A DNA stretch of 64,000 nt from Undaria pinnatifida. Its lineage: Eukaryota; Sar; Phaeophyceae; Laminariales; Alariaceae. Location of the stretch: the NCBI GenBank assembly GCA_012845835.1, contig JABAKD010000029.1:15665453-15729452 (forward strand). The letters run 5' to 3'. Both the position numbers and the translations under genes were made by a program. This document shows positions 10,641-21,140 of this stretch, piece after piece. Below the pieces are notes generated by a model. It did not search any database, had not been told where the DNA came from, and saw nothing but the letters and a program-made list of their open reading frames with translations. The first letter of the stretch is position 1. Every line of letters begins with the position of its first letter.

Positions 10641-10960
10641 GGGTGCAAACCAAAGCAGGCACCAAACGTTCCGCATGTGATACCAGCACGTGAGAGCCAA
10701 CAGAACACGTGCGATGCGAAGCAGACATCAAATTTCAGAACTATCGGTGCGTGAAAGTCAATCAAACGCGCATAGTGCGACGCAGAGGTCAACAGTCCGA
10801 ATATTCCAGTACTACCGTGCATGGAAGCCAAAGCAACGCGTACAAAGCGAAGCAGGTACAAAAAATACTGAAGATATCGGCCCGTGAAAGTCAATAGAAC
10901 GCGTACAAGGCGATCAGACAACAACAGTCCGAACATACTAATGCGTGAAAGCCGAAGCAG
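10641..10960. repeat. Degenerate tandem repeat, about 61 bp period
   Basis: The anchor CGTGAAAGYCAA recurs at 10689, 10750, 10820, 10883 and 10944 (spacings 61, 70, 63, 61). Between anchors sit related words: GAAGCAGACATC-like, CAGTCCGAAYAT-like and AACGCGTACAA-like. Long ORFs on both strands here reflect the repeat. I see no known family. Confidence 0.75.
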
Positions 10961-11120
10961 TCAGCTCGATTAACCGAAAAGCTGAAAATGAATAACCATA
11001 CCTGAGGGAGCGGTGTCGCTCGTACAATTACAGCAACAGCATGATAAACTATACAACCAGTCAGGCGATAGAGGTGATTGGTGTTGGCATTTCAAACGAG
11101 GAGGTAAATTATTATTACAC

Positions 11121-11144
11121 GGGTTAGGGTTAGGGTTAGGGTTA
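11121..11144 (+). repeat. Interstitial telomeric repeat (TTAGGG)n
   Basis: About 3.5 perfect units of GGGTTA lie in otherwise unique sequence. This is the common vertebrate-type telomere unit, also found in brown algae and other lineages. It is far too short for a chromosome end and is best read as an internal scar. Confidence 0.9.
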
Positions 11145-11319
11145 CACAAGAAAACAACCCCCCTGAGGTTACGCCGCATACAGGCACGAGGCCCCTCCTG
11201 CTATCAGCGGGATGATACAGCATTTGCCTGGGGGTCACACACAACACACACCCTTTGTGTGCGAGGAAACACACCGTATGGAGATCTCCGTTATTATGAA
11301 CGTGAAGGGATAACATAAT

Positions 11320-11625
11320 GCCGCCACCAGCACCTCCGCTCCTTCGACAACTGCTTCGACCGCACCAGTGCAGCCGCGGCCGATCACCTCGTTCTTTCGA
11401 CCCGAGCAAACTTGTTCTACACCTGCGGCTCCATCTCCCCCTGCGGCTCTTCCTGCTACTGCTCTTTTGCTGCTGCTGTTGAATTGGCATCAGCCGCAGC
11501 TGGTAGAGCAACAGGCGCCAACACATCAGCCACCGCACTTTCTCAACAGCCAGTTGCTGACTCGCTCGCAGCCGCATTCCGTGGATGCATTGCTACCACC
11601 CCCCCGCAAAATACTACACCCTTAA
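11320..11625 (+). other. ORF with PCNA-binding-like PITSFFRP motif
   Basis: The frame is open from 11320 to 11625 and rich in Ala, Pro, Ser, Thr and Gln. It contains RPITSFFRPEQ at about 11377-11409, resembling a PIP box (I-x-x-F-F) by which proteins bind PCNA. No ATG is well placed and no splice sites are convincing. Low-complexity sequence can produce such motifs by chance. It could be one exon of a host or transposon protein. I do not recognise it further. Confidence 0.25.
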
Positions 11626-11857
11626 AGTGTGCGGCAGCAGTACGATTCGTGACAAGCACCCCTTTTAATCATACCCCTCATTACCACACCCTCTACGCCC
11701 ACACCTGTAGTTGTGCGGAGGTTCTATCACATTCCGTGGTTCATCACACCCTCTTCGTGGCTCCTGCGAGCTGCACTCCATCACCCGGGTTACATAAGAT
11801 ACCACGCCTCCAACAGGATACCATAACCAGTGACATATTTTTTAAACCCGATTTTTT

Positions 11858-12192
11858 TTAATCGCAAAAATTATCAGCAGGATGTCTAGTATACAGTAGA
11901 TGTTGTATCGTTTCGACGATATCTTTCTGATCAATTGATGCCAACAAGAAGGGCTTGTCGAGGCTTCGGAATATATTCCTCTGCTCGAGATGTATTTCTG
12001 GGGGGGGAGGCGGCCGAGGGGGAGGGGGGGGAGATGTGGGTCTAGATTTGTTCTTTGCCTGACCTTGGCTAGCCGGCAAGTACTCTGTGATCCAGGCCTC
12101 GCTAGTAGCATCGGAACATTTGTTTTCACAGACCGGGTTAGTGGTAGCGTCGAATCTCAACCGTATGTCGGGGGACACGGCGGCAGAAATCC
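11858..12192 (-). pseudogene. Orphan coding fragment cut by LINE-A insertion
   Basis: The minus frame is open from the LINE-A tail (12193) to a stop at 11858. It reads VSPDIRLRFDATTNPVCEN, then a Pro run (SPPPPPRPPPPPEIHLEQ), then FLLASIDQKDIVETIQHLL and RHPADNFCD. The mixed composition after the Pro run looks like real protein rather than a repeat. There is no ATG before the LINE tail, so the 5' part is lost or lies beyond the insertion. The function is not recognised. Confidence 0.3.
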
Positions 12193-13125
12193 TATTGTTG
12201 TTGTTGTTGTTGTTGTTGTTCTCACATTAACTCGCATAATGAAGTCCGTGGTCACAGGACAGGCTCCAATCACTCTGGAGCTGAGCAGTACCCTAGGAAA
12301 ACACACAAACAACCCAAGGTGGTACACGAATAGACTATATCACAGCTGATGCAATCCATGCCTCCACCAGAAACATATAAAAGTGAAATCAGGAGTCAGT
12401 CTACAATGTGCCAGGTCCATACCGGTTCATACGTCTCATTACTTGCGCCTGGAAAAACCGATTATACCGCTTGCCACCCAAGAGAGACTACCACGCATAT
12501 ATTTGTTAATTGTATGCTTGGATATGATGCGGATATGATGACGGTTGAGTATTGTAGGGGTTTCCAGTGATAAGTTGGCTACATGATAGCGGGATATCGG
12601 GATGGTGGAAATACTCCGCCTATTTATCCGCCTTTCTTCCTGGCGAGCTCATTCCACGCCGCGCCTTGGCTAGGAGCAACGAAATATATATTTTATAACT
12701 AATTTTCAAGGACGTCAGCCGTGAGTTTGACGAATTTCAGGTCAATACTCATCTTTGCAATTTGTACGTCTTATACTTGTCTTCATACCGGTGACTCCAC
12801 TACCCCACTATTGTCAGCTCAATGGGTAAGCCCTCTACGCTTCGTAGGGATCAGCAAACAATATTACATGCAGTATCTATCACTACGCATACGCAGGACA
12901 GAAGCAAGTCAATTGGAAAAAGAAACAAATAACCAGAAAGGAAAGAAAGAAAAGGAAAAGAAAGGAAATAAAGCGAAAAAAGAAAACGAAAAATGAAAGG
13001 AAAGAAGAAAAGAAAAGACAAGAAAAGACAAGAAAAGGCAAGACAAGAAGAGGAAACCAGGAAAGGAAAAGAAAAAAAAGGTCATTCTAGCAGACCTTGG
13101 AAACTGACTAAAGACGGCATTGGGC
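12193..13125 (-). mobile_element. LINE-A 3' end, minus strand
   Basis: Read on the minus strand, this copy contains the start of the LINE-A 3' region (TCAGCCCAATGCCGTCTTTA-like at 13100-13125). A long pyrimidine tract (purines on plus, 12905-13080) and the conserved block with CCACGGACTTCATTATGCGA follow. It ends in a (CAA)n tail (GTT repeats on plus, 12193-12220). The order matches the copies at 20.4, 31.3 and 51.4 kb. No coding part is present, as expected for a 5'-truncated LINE insertion. Confidence 0.8.
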
Positions 13126-13529
13126 TGATATTCACCCACCGTAAGATAATCAAACACATAATAATTCCAAGCTGTATGTTGTGGTTGTGGTGTAACGAGC
13201 GTGGCAGGTGGTGTGTCAAGTCCCTGTAAGCATGCCGTTAGTACGTTAATCGTGAACGAGTAGGAGGAACGCCATGAAGTTTTGGCTTTCATGAGTGAGA
13301 CACAACATGCTGCTGTTGCTTTCGAGCCCGAGCATCGAGGGTTATTGAGCAGAAGGTAGACGGAGCACAACGGGAACAAAACTATTCTTGCAAACACTTC
13401 AGTTTGGGTTATCCCTTCGCACAGCTGCACACATCAGCTGCACACACCTGCAGCGACGTTGGTTGCATCTGCTCTGTAGGTGTGCACTACTGTTGCCCCT
13501 TGTATCGCTGTGATTGTATCATGCGGGAT
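13126..13529. other. No gene seen
   Basis: This lies between the LINE-A copy and the start of the gypsy-like direct repeat. No motif or repeat recognised. Confidence 0.4.
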
Positions 13530-13745
13530 TGACGGTACATATATAGTCTAATGGTTGGGTACAATTTGTCACAGAGTTCCACTGTCAATGTTGGGTTTTT
13601 TCGTGACCTCTTCAGAGATGGGCGGGAAGGTCCATGGCCGATGCCATGGCACTTCCCTGTATGATAACGAACGAAGTGATGCATTGTGGGCAATTGCCCT
13701 CCGAGCATACGAGGGAAGGTCCTCGGAGCTAGTACCACCGGGTCC
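13530..13745 (+). repeat. Gypsy-like element leader/LTR repeat, copy 1
   Basis: This stretch matches 17060-17290. Shared anchors in the same order are CGGTACAT, GTTCCACTGTCA, GGGAAGGTCCATGG, CATGGCACTTCCC, GCATTGTGG and CCACCGGG. It directly precedes the gag reading frame, so it is either an LTR or the 5' leader. No clear TG/CA ends or tRNA primer site were found, so I do not call it an LTR outright. Confidence 0.6.
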
Positions 13746-13879
13746 GCGGCAGCGCAAGTCGGTACAATATTTGAAGTGCGCAGGTTCTGCTTACTGCCCA
13801 AAGCGTGATCAATTTGCTTTTGGGAGGTCGAAAAACACTGTTTTGCGTGCTGGTGTCGGACACCAGCCGAAAGCAATGG

Positions 13880-14838
13880 AAGACCCCACAGCAGCAAGAG
13901 GAGCGTGAGCGCAGGGCGCTGGCGGGGTCCATCCTCCATGTTAGGGTAGCCACAAAGGTGGAGGCCAAACCGGTGGGGGGCTGAAGCCAGAAAGTCAAGG
14001 TGGCGATTGCAGGAGACAAGCCACTTAGCCTGGGTGATGATGTTGTTACCTTCGAAGATATGCGCGAAATTCTTGATACGTACTCGGAGCACGAGCAGCA
14101 GATTCATATCCCAAACCTATATGGAGGGGACCGAGTGCTCGAGAAGAGGTGATCTCGAGCTGGTAGATTCAACGACCGGAATGATGGTGGCTGGCGAGTT
14201 CTACGATGATGAGCCTTGCGTCGACCTCTCCAAAGCAGAGCTAATTCAAGGGCTCATGACGTTTGCTGACGTTGATATGCAGCAGACGGGTGATGAATAT
14301 TTTCGCCCCACGTATTGCGCGTGCTGAAGATGGAGGCGAGCGTTCCAGTAGATAACAGGATGTTCGTGAAAACCGCGCCTTGATGAAATGCCTTGCTGAC
14401 AGCGGGCTCACGGAGGTTGTAAAGCTTAAAGGTCGGCAGTACACGCTAAAGCATTGCAAGGTGCTGGCTGAAGCAATAGCGGCGGCAATCGAGCCACTCG
14501 AGTTCCACCGCATGGTGGAGAAAAGGATGCGTTTTCGATCTCTTAATGCATGAGTTTAACGCTTTGCTCAACTTTATTGCCAAGTAGGTACAAGACCAAG
14601 CTGTAATCGAGGCCAATGCTGCTGAGGTTAGACGAACGAGAAAACAGCTTGACGCAAGGTCGGTGGTTGCTGCGGTGACCAAGCTGCTGGAAATTGCTGC
14701 TGACGAGCACGACCCGCGCGAGAGTGCCAAGGTTGTGGTGTAATAGCAGAGCGGAATCGCCGGTACGACAACAACGAGTGTTTTGTGTGTGGCAAGCAAA
14801 GAGGTCACAAGAAGGAAGACTGCCCCCAAAGCTAGCAG
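13880..14838 (+). pseudogene. Gypsy-like gag pseudogene with zinc knuckle
   Basis: Segments in several frames read in order: QQQEERERRALAGSILHVRV, AGDKPLSLGDDVVTFEDMRE and ILDTYSEHEQQIHIPNLYGG, then LMKCLADSGLTEVVKLKGRQ and AAIEPLEFHRMVEKRMRFRS. A zinc knuckle at 14779-14823 reads CFVCGKQRGHKKEDC; its spacing is C-x2-C-x5-H-x4-C, one residue longer than the standard CCHC. The stop at 13981 and several frameshifts mark it as dead. Gag coats element RNA. The assignment to a Ty3/gypsy-type element rests on the gag-protease layout and the downstream protease, not on RT, which is absent. Confidence 0.65.
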
Positions 14839-15059
14839 GATAAGACCGGGGAAGGCGTCCATGGCCAGGGCCATGGCCAGACGCCCATGCGGCAGCACGA
14901 GTCCACAAGCGGTTCCGCTCAGCATACCCGCAGCAAAGCAACCGGGATAGCCCCTGCGCCTGCCACCGCTCGAGCTACCGGGTACAAGACCGCCTCAAAC
15001 GAGGTGGGTTTCAGAGGCCGAACCTGCTGCGCCTGACGCATTTACACAGACGGATGACG

Positions 15060-16230
15060 ATTACGTGTACATTCGCGTGCCGCGGGGGAAGACGACGCCA
15101 GTGGATAACGGGCTCGTCGAGAAAAGGTTTCCCAAAGCGCTGGGCCACATGATGCAGCACCAGTTCTTCACTACCTTACTGTGCAGCCGCCGGCACCCGC
15201 ATCATAGCAGTGGCGTGGAGATTCCAGCACCATTTATTCTGCACGTGTCTCGGTTTTACAATCTGGTGGAAGTGGTTATACGAGCGTGGATACGGTGGAG
15301 ACCCAACACCCATATGGAGGCCCTGATGCAGCATGTCGTGGAGCATCTTGCGGTTCCCGGTGTTTCCGCGTCTTTCGAGGTCAAGGTGCTCGTGGATTCT
15401 AGCTCAGACATTACCGAAATATCGGAGGGGCTAATAGAGGTCCTGCAGGGACACAGCGGCAATGAACCAAACCGCGTTAACGCAGGCATTGTTGAGCATG
15501 AGCGTTTAGTAACGTCGTGGGCCTGGAGTGTGCTATTGAGACGCAATCGTGTCCGTTCCACTTAACGAAGGAAACGTCAAGCGAACCAGTACGGTTTACC
15601 GTGCCCTTAATCGTGTTCGTTGCGGGAGAAGATGTGGTTATTATCGCGCAGAAGGCGGTGAGAGACAATCTCGGCATCGACGTGGTGGCGAAGCTCAAGG
15701 CATCTGTACTAAATGCATGCGGGTGTCAAGATTGCGCAGGGGTGGAGCTTACAGATTGTGCAGTGGGCGACGGCATCGACGTGGTGGCGCAGCTCAAGGC
15801 ATCTGTACTAAATGCATGCGGGTGTTAAGATTGCGCTGGGGTGGGGCTTATAGATTGTGCAGTGGGCGATCCCAACGCTGGTGCTGTAATCCGGGCCGCG
15901 ATTGCTGTCACGGCTTTTGAGCTGGGCAGCGATGCACCAGGTGACGTGGGCAACAACGTCACGCTGATTCTGCCGTCTTAACGACCCATGATATTCTATC
16001 ACTCCGAGGTGGAGACGCAGGATCGTGTGGGCGTGTTGGAGGCGGCTGTGGACAAGTCTGTTGACCATGACTCCCCGTCGGAATGTGCCAAGCTGCTGCG
16101 CGATATCGTTTTTCGCACGCACCTTGACGTTCTTCATCGGGGGGTTGTGTGCGACCCATCTGAATGGGTGGGGCCTATGGCGGTGCGGAGGTGCAAAGGT
16201 GTTGTGGGCGAAGCCCCAACCAGAATGTAA
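15060..16230 (+). pseudogene. Gypsy-like retropepsin and linker pseudogene
   Basis: The protease flap and active site read VKVLVDSSSDITEISEGL; the Asp codon is at 15395-15397 and the usual D-S-G is D-S-S. A frameshift near 15,520 leads to FTVPLIVFVAGEDVVIIAQK and AVRDNLGIDVVAKLKASVLN, a retropepsin C-terminal part. The same frame then runs to 16230 through two TAA stops (15826 and 15979), reading GAVIRAAIAVTAFELGSDAP and ECAKLLRDIVFRTHLDVLHR, the linker usually found before RT. RT, RNase H and integrase are missing. A 99-bp in-frame duplication lies inside. Confidence 0.7.
15673..15870 (+). repeat. 99-bp in-frame tandem duplication in protease linker
   Basis: Two 99-bp units begin at GGCATCGACGTGGTGGCG (15673 and 15772). 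They differ at only a few positions, one of which turns CAA into TAA in unit 2 (15826). 99 is a multiple of 3, so 33 codons were duplicated in frame. The high identity makes it recent relative to the decay of the element. Confidence 0.9.
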
Positions 16231-17059
16231 TCGCCTACCGTGAAATGTGGCAGTTTTGCTCACACGGCCGAGGGGTGGTGACGACGAACTTGTCGTCAAG
16301 ATGCCCGTTAAGGGCCGGGGGAGGCGGCGAGCACCTGAAAGCCGGTGTCGCGCGTGTTTCATTACGCGCTGGGCCGTACTGTTTGAATAGATCTCAAGGC
16401 GCTGCGGCTGAATGCGGAGCAAACGCGGGGACTCGTACAGGGGTACGGGTTGCGTTTTTGATTATATTTTGGTTTTGGGGGAGTCCCGGATTCTGTGTTG
16501 CTGACTTTCGCTTTTATTCTGACTTTGAATCTCGAGGTTTACTGAGTTGGAGTTTCTATGTCGGGCGCTGACAGTGCCTGACGCAGCCACAGGTGGCGGT
16601 TCATCGCGGAGACTGTCCGTAGACAGAGCATTTGGGTAAGGGTTGATGCTTCCGTTCTACGGGTGTTGATTGTACTGGAATACATATTCCGTGTGTGGTC
16701 TGGGTTTCGGCAAGTTGCATATGCAATTGGAGATATGGTGCGTAGTGCGTGGTTTGCTTGGAGATGCGTCGGTGACGACGCGGATGCCGAAAATCATTTT
16801 TCACGGTCAGTAAATGTGGTAGACGTTACAGTAGGTCTAAGGTGATGAAAGTGACATGGAAGTGACGATCCCTAAACATGGTGGTAGATGTTACGGTAAG
16901 TCTTGATGGAACTGACCACGATGTGTTGGAATTAATAATTGCCCAACGTACGGACAGCTATGTTTATCAACGTTACTCGGTTTTAGCCACCTTGTGGTTG
17001 GTAGCCCGCTATGGGCTTTCTAGAGAGTGCTGTACCGCTATGGTCGCATCATTGAGAAT
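16231..17059. other. No gene recognised; remainder of gypsy-like element
   Basis: A functional gypsy element would have RT here. I checked both strands for the Y/F-x-D-D motif and the usual RT blocks and found none. Two related short blocks (GTGGTAGAYGTTACRGTARGTCT) occur at about 16817 and 16879. Confidence 0.4.
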
Positions 17060-17390
17060 TTCACGGTACATAGAATGGTTATACGATATTGTCAGACAGT
17101 TCCACTGTCACGTTTGGCGTTTCTTGTGAGCTCTTTTGCGATGGACGGGAAGGTCCATGGCTGATGGCATGGCACTTCCCCGTGTGATAACCAACGAACT
17201 ATTGCATTGTGGACAAATGAACTCCGAGCCTACCAGGGAAATCCTTCGGAGCTGATACCACCGGGCCCCCGATCGCGGGAGTCGCTAGACCCTCCAATAA
17301 CGTTATCCAAGAAAACGAGCAGGGTGGCCTCCATTGTTTCCGCCACGCTGACGAAGGCTTGCAGCCGATGTGCTCCGGCGCTATAGCACG
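17060..17390 (+). repeat. Gypsy-like leader/LTR repeat, copy 2, plus gag N-terminus
   Basis: 17060-17290 matches 13530-13745. It continues into sequence reading RVASIVSATLTKACSRC, comparable to the gag N-terminal ALAGSILHVRVATKVEA segment of copy 1. The match stops at a family B repeat at about 17400. It is therefore either the 3' LTR region of the first element or the 5' end of a second element cut by family B. Confidence 0.5.
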
Positions 17391-17417
17391 AAGCAAAAAA
17401 CATTCCTGGCCAGGTAT

Positions 17418-17528
17418 ATATAATTAGGAAGGACACACAACCCGTGATACGCACGATCGGAGTACCACACACAGCTTGCAAAGATGATTTTCGACAAAAT
17501 ATTTGATCTCACAGCTGGAGTGTATTTT
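17418..17528 (-). repeat. Family B fragment
   Basis: It contains the family B 5' signature on the minus strand (AATACACTCCAGCTGTGAGA, CATCTTTGCAAGCTGTGTG, ACGGGTTGTGTGTCC). See the entry at 59628 for the family description. Confidence 0.85.
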
Positions 17529-18431
17529 TTTTTTTTATAATCATTAGAAGAAATAATCCACAACAATCTCCAAATTCAAGTTGGTCATTATTTTTACGCA
17601 TGATATAACTCTCTCAGCCCCTGGAAATTCCTCTGCAGATAGTTGGTTCGCTAATACCGCAGTTCGGGTAATGGCCGCTCTTAACGAACACGAATATTCC
17701 ATGAATCGTCAAGAACACACGCGATAGTTAGGCAGATCGTGGTACAATACTATGTATTTTTTCAGGTTTCCAGATTATATAGGTCACCTTACACACAAAT
17801 TGATGTCCGGCCATTCTGGGATTCCCGACAGAGAAACGTCAGGTTTTTTATACAAAATACAAACATTTCACAATTTCAAAACACTGGAAGAGATCGTGAC
17901 ATTTTGTCAAGATCTCGCTATCGTGACGTTTAGCTAAACATGCAAAATAATGAAGTAATCCATCCAGCCGCGTGCTCCGACATCACATCGCTGAATCACC
18001 TTGCTGTAGTTGCAACGTGCATCCCTGTCTCGCAGCGTTTGACCACAGCCCTCTCTCAGTGCGGCATTAGCATGGACAATGGCCGTGCTGGATTGACGAG
18101 TGAAAAGATCATTTGTTTAAACAATACAAATAATACACCTCTGCCGCAGATCGAATGTTTCGTCGAAACTCATAATTCATATGTGAAAGGTGTCGAACAC
18201 GCTCAAACTGCCAGCCGTACGTAGCCTACCCTCCCTCGCTGTTACGAAGCCATTATCTCTCCGGTTTTTACATACTTCGTATCATTCGCATCTCCCCGAA
18301 GATATAGCTACGCACGGGTTTCCTTTTGAACATTTCTTCGAAGTTACGAAAATACCAATGTGCCTGCAAGAAATCCGGCAGGATGTGGATGTCGCTGTGT
18401 ACGGCAATACCAACGTCGGACGCAGACAACA
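17529..18431. other. No gene seen
   Basis: AT-rich unique sequence. It includes a near-repeat GACATTTTGTCAAGATCTC and several short ORFs without motifs. Confidence 0.35.
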
Positions 18432-18631
18432 TCCCGATTTCACTTATATATGTTTCTGGAGTGGAGGTATGAATTGCGTCAGCTGTGATATATGCGTGTG
18501 CCACCTTGGGTTGTGTGTGATTTTCCCTGGGGTATCCCTCAGCTCCAGAGTGACTGGAGCCTGTCCTGTGACCACGGACTTGAATATGCGAGTTAATGTA
18601 AGAACGACAACAACAACAACAACAACAACAA

Positions 18632-18681
<50 letters not shown>
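18432..18681 (+). mobile_element. LINE-A 3' end with (CAA)n tail
   Basis: It holds the last 170 bp of the LINE-A 3' region (CCTGTCCTGTGACCACGGAC at 18560-18579, GAGTTAATGTAAGAAC) and a (CAA)n tail of about 80 bp (18601-18681) with one AAA interruption. It is heavily 5' truncated. Confidence 0.85.
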
Positions 18682-18683
<2 letters not shown>

Positions 18684-18944
18684 TTCCCTCACTAGACAGC
18701 GACGCTATTATTGGTAAATGTCACGATGAAGCATGAGAAGAGCAGAATCAGGACGGGGGGATACCCGCCCGGGATCATTGTAACGGCAGCGCGAACTGGA
18801 ATACAGGGTTTCATGCCATATTACCCACATATTCATCATGCGTTGCTCGTTGTATCTCTTCAAAACGTGCTGAATTCATTTGTACGTTTTGGTCACAGCG
18901 ACTGGATGACGAAGACATGCGCTCCTTGGTGGGGTTTTACGGTG
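18682..18944. other. Short unique stretch
   Basis: No gene or repeat recognised between the LINE-A tail and the tRNA-like sequence. Confidence 0.3.
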
Positions 18945-19018
18945 GATGTGGGGTTTGAACCCACGACCTGAAAAACCCATGATCTGTCGACGACGCCACC
19001 AGTTAAGGTGTTGGTGGG
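18945..19018 (-). tRNA. tRNA-like remnant (pseudo-tRNA or SINE head)
   Basis: On the minus strand a T-arm is intact: GTGGGTTCAAACCCCAC, followed by ATCCACC. Upstream ACCTTAACTGGTGG resembles an A-box/D-arm. No anticodon stem can be folded, so it is unlikely to be a working tRNA. It could be an isolated copy of a tRNA-derived SINE head. Confidence 0.35.
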
Positions 19019-19084
19019 GTATCAGTCCGTTTGACCACTTGCAAAAGGTTAACCAATATCTTGCCCAAACTAAGCCTTAGACTA

Positions 19085-19102
19085 TAACCCTAACCCTAAC
19101 CC
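19085..19102 (-). repeat. Interstitial telomeric repeat
   Basis: Three units of CCCTAA in unique sequence. Confidence 0.8.
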
Positions 19103-19699
19103 GAAAATCGTTTTGAAGTTTTACACGATATTTTCTCGTGAGGCGATGGCATTGGGCGCATTGTGTGTATTGTGCAACATAGAACTTACACAGAAGTGCG
19201 ACAACTAAGTAAGTGCCTACTCTGTTGTAAACTGTAATCGACGGAGCTGTTCATCGATTGTGCGGCCACTACATGTGCATCTATCATGAGCATCGAGATT
19301 CGGTGAATTCTTAATTGAGGTCAAAAGGTTTTAGAACAGAGCCATCTGAGGTAACTCCTTTACGACACCTGGTCCACCGGTATGACTCGTTATGGCTCAG
19401 CATAATATGCTCCAGGCACAATATCACAATATTTTGGTAAATTTCGGTTTAGTGTGTATTACTGCATGTGATATCTCCCAACAGATATTCGCCTCATGTG
19501 GTAGACAACCCACCAGTAGTCGACCATTGTTGTGTGTATCACGGCCCACAAGGAGTATACTGGTTGTGGCGATAAGTAAAATACACGAAAAACGGCGATC
19601 ACAGGGACTGGGCGAATTTCCATTGATCGGGAGTTGTTGTGTCGTGCTCTCTGTAAAAAAAACCGTCTACAGAAAGTAAGCCGGTCGCCTCGGTAGTTC
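19103..19699. other. No gene seen
   Basis: Unique sequence with one 95-codon ORF (19392-19679, plus) without recognisable motifs or splice support. Confidence 0.35.
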
Positions 19700-19960
19700 T
19701 ATTGTTCTTTGAGGTGCGGTTTTTCCTATCGGTTCGGTGCGGTTCGGTGCGGTAACCCTAACCCTAACTCTAAGCCCTAACCCTAAGCCAACTTTAGATC
19801 GATGTTTAAACGGAGCGATTTACTTGAAACCGTAGACGAACCGCGGTTGGTTCCATCTACCGTGGAACCATGCTATAGGGTCACGTTTTTGTACGGTTAC
19901 GGTTCATCACGGTTGTTCACGTTTGGTCGTCCAAGGTGTACGTGCATAAGTATTCCCGCT
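19700..19960. repeat. Family E fragment with embedded telomeric block
   Basis: CGGTTCGGTGCGGTTCGGTGCGG-type words on plus equal the ACCGCACCGAACCGCAC signature of family E (see 26600). Inside lies a degenerate CCCTAA block (19752-19796, with CTCTAA and GCCCTAA variants). Confidence 0.6.
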
Positions 19961-20000
19961 TTCACCTGGCTGCTTAACTCAATGACACGTAGACGGGTTG

Positions 20001-20384
20001 ATTTTTTTTTTTTCCTCACACATTTACTTTCCAGCCTCCAGACAAGCCGTGGTCACAGTTGCCGTCCCTTCTCCCCCCAATTCTTGCATGCAGTTTTTAT
20101 CACGCATCGGGTTAAGCAAACTCACTGCTCGTGATTGTTTCATCGAGTGCTGTTAACTCACGCTCTCGCGCTTTTTCCGCAAGTCAGTTTATGCACAAAA
20201 ATAAAAAAGTCCCAACGAAATCATACGAGTGCTGGAAGTGTGGTGAGCTATAGCTTTATTTTTCCTCATCCGCCGGAGGATAAAAAAAAAATCAAAAAAA
20301 CAACTGTATGCACTCTGCGGGGCTCCAACTCACGAAACTGACCTATATCAGACTCGGAAATCTCCTGATACGCCGCCGGGGCGA
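20001..20384 (-). mobile_element. tRNA-derived SINE, minus strand, with family D insertion
   Basis: On the minus strand the tRNA-like head (B-box GAGTTGGAGCCCC at about 20314-20332) begins near 20384. The body contains CGCGAGAGCGTGAG and GTGACCACGGCTTGTC, and the element ends in A-rich sequence near 20001. The element is split after TGCATA by a 75-bp piece of family D (20231-20306). The rest matches the SINEs at 22282, 56744 and 59309. Confidence 0.85.
20231..20306 (-). repeat. Family D fragment inside a SINE
   Basis: It reads on minus as TCCTCCGGCGGATGAGGAAA followed by AGCTCACCACACTTCCA, matching the family D start at 40600 and 55990. It interrupts the SINE between its head and body, so this D piece arrived after the SINE. 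Confidence 0.7.
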
Positions 20385-20449
20385 TATACCCGGTAATAGT
20401 TTACCAAACGGTCTGCCAGGTACACGTATGTCGCTATGATCGCCCGGGT

Positions 20450-21040
20450 GTGCACTTACGGTTGAAGGTGCGGTTGCTGAAAGCTGAGGTGGTCGAGACG
20501 ATTCTTCACGGCAGCATGACGTGGAGCCCGAACAAGCTTGACTATGACAGGTTACGACGGGTTTACCAGTCCATGCTCCGCCGATGCTCTAGATCGCGGA
20601 AACGTAAGCGCGACGACCGCACCCTATCGTACGGCGATGCGCTTGCCAAGACAGCTTTCGAGAGCATAGAGGCGATAGTGCGCAAACGGAGAGTATTGTT
20701 TGCGGGATTCGTAGCACGTATGAGGCAGGAGCGTCTGCTACAAATGGTGATGTTCGGGGAGCTTGTTGGGGGCAAAGGCAGGTCAGGGGGGCAAGAGAAA
20801 GACTAGATGGATCATTTGAAGGAGGATATGTCGGTCTTAAGAAATATATTCGAAGGGTGGCGAAAGGCTGCTCAGAAAAGTGGCAGATGGTTTTTACGAG
20901 TAGAGGAGGGAGACGAGTTGTTCATCCGGAAATGGCATGAAAAGGAGAGACGCAAATGTGCAGAACGACGCGCAAAGGCTGAGGAAGCGCAATCTACCGT
21001 CGGCATCTCTAAGCCGCCGGGAGAAGGAGGAAGGATGGGG
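20450..21040 (+). pseudogene. LINE-A polyprotein C-terminal fragment
   Basis: The frame reads RLKVRLLKAEVVETILHGSM, TWSPNKLDYDRLRRVYQSML, AIVRKRRVLFAGFVARMRQE, a TAG stop at 20804-20806 in KD-stop-MDH where the copy at 31200 has TGG, then EGWRKAAQKSGRWFLRVEEG and RKWHEKERRKCAERRAKAEE. This is the region after the RT palm domain, basic and predicted helical. The 5' truncation and the nonsense codon make it inactive. Confidence 0.8.
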
Positions 21041-21140
21041 AGGGGGGGGGGGAGGGGAGGGGAGAAGGGGGGAAGGGGCAAGGGGAGGGGTGGTGAGGGG
21101 AAGGATGGAAAGGGGGACGGGGGAAGGGGGGGCGTCATGC

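Noticed and set aside
11121-11144. Possible chromosome end
   Set aside because: Only 3-5 telomere units at each site, with unique sequence on both sides; they are interstitial scars.
12905-13080. Lys/Glu/Arg-rich ORF on plus and Phe/Ser-rich ORF on minus (also at 21338, 31748, 34145 and 51480)
   Set aside because: These are translations of the LINE-A pyrimidine tract and not conserved at the protein level.
13487-14107. 206-codon minus ORF opposite the gypsy-like leader and gag
   Set aside because: The plus strand carries recognisable gag segments; the minus ORF is its shadow and has no motif.
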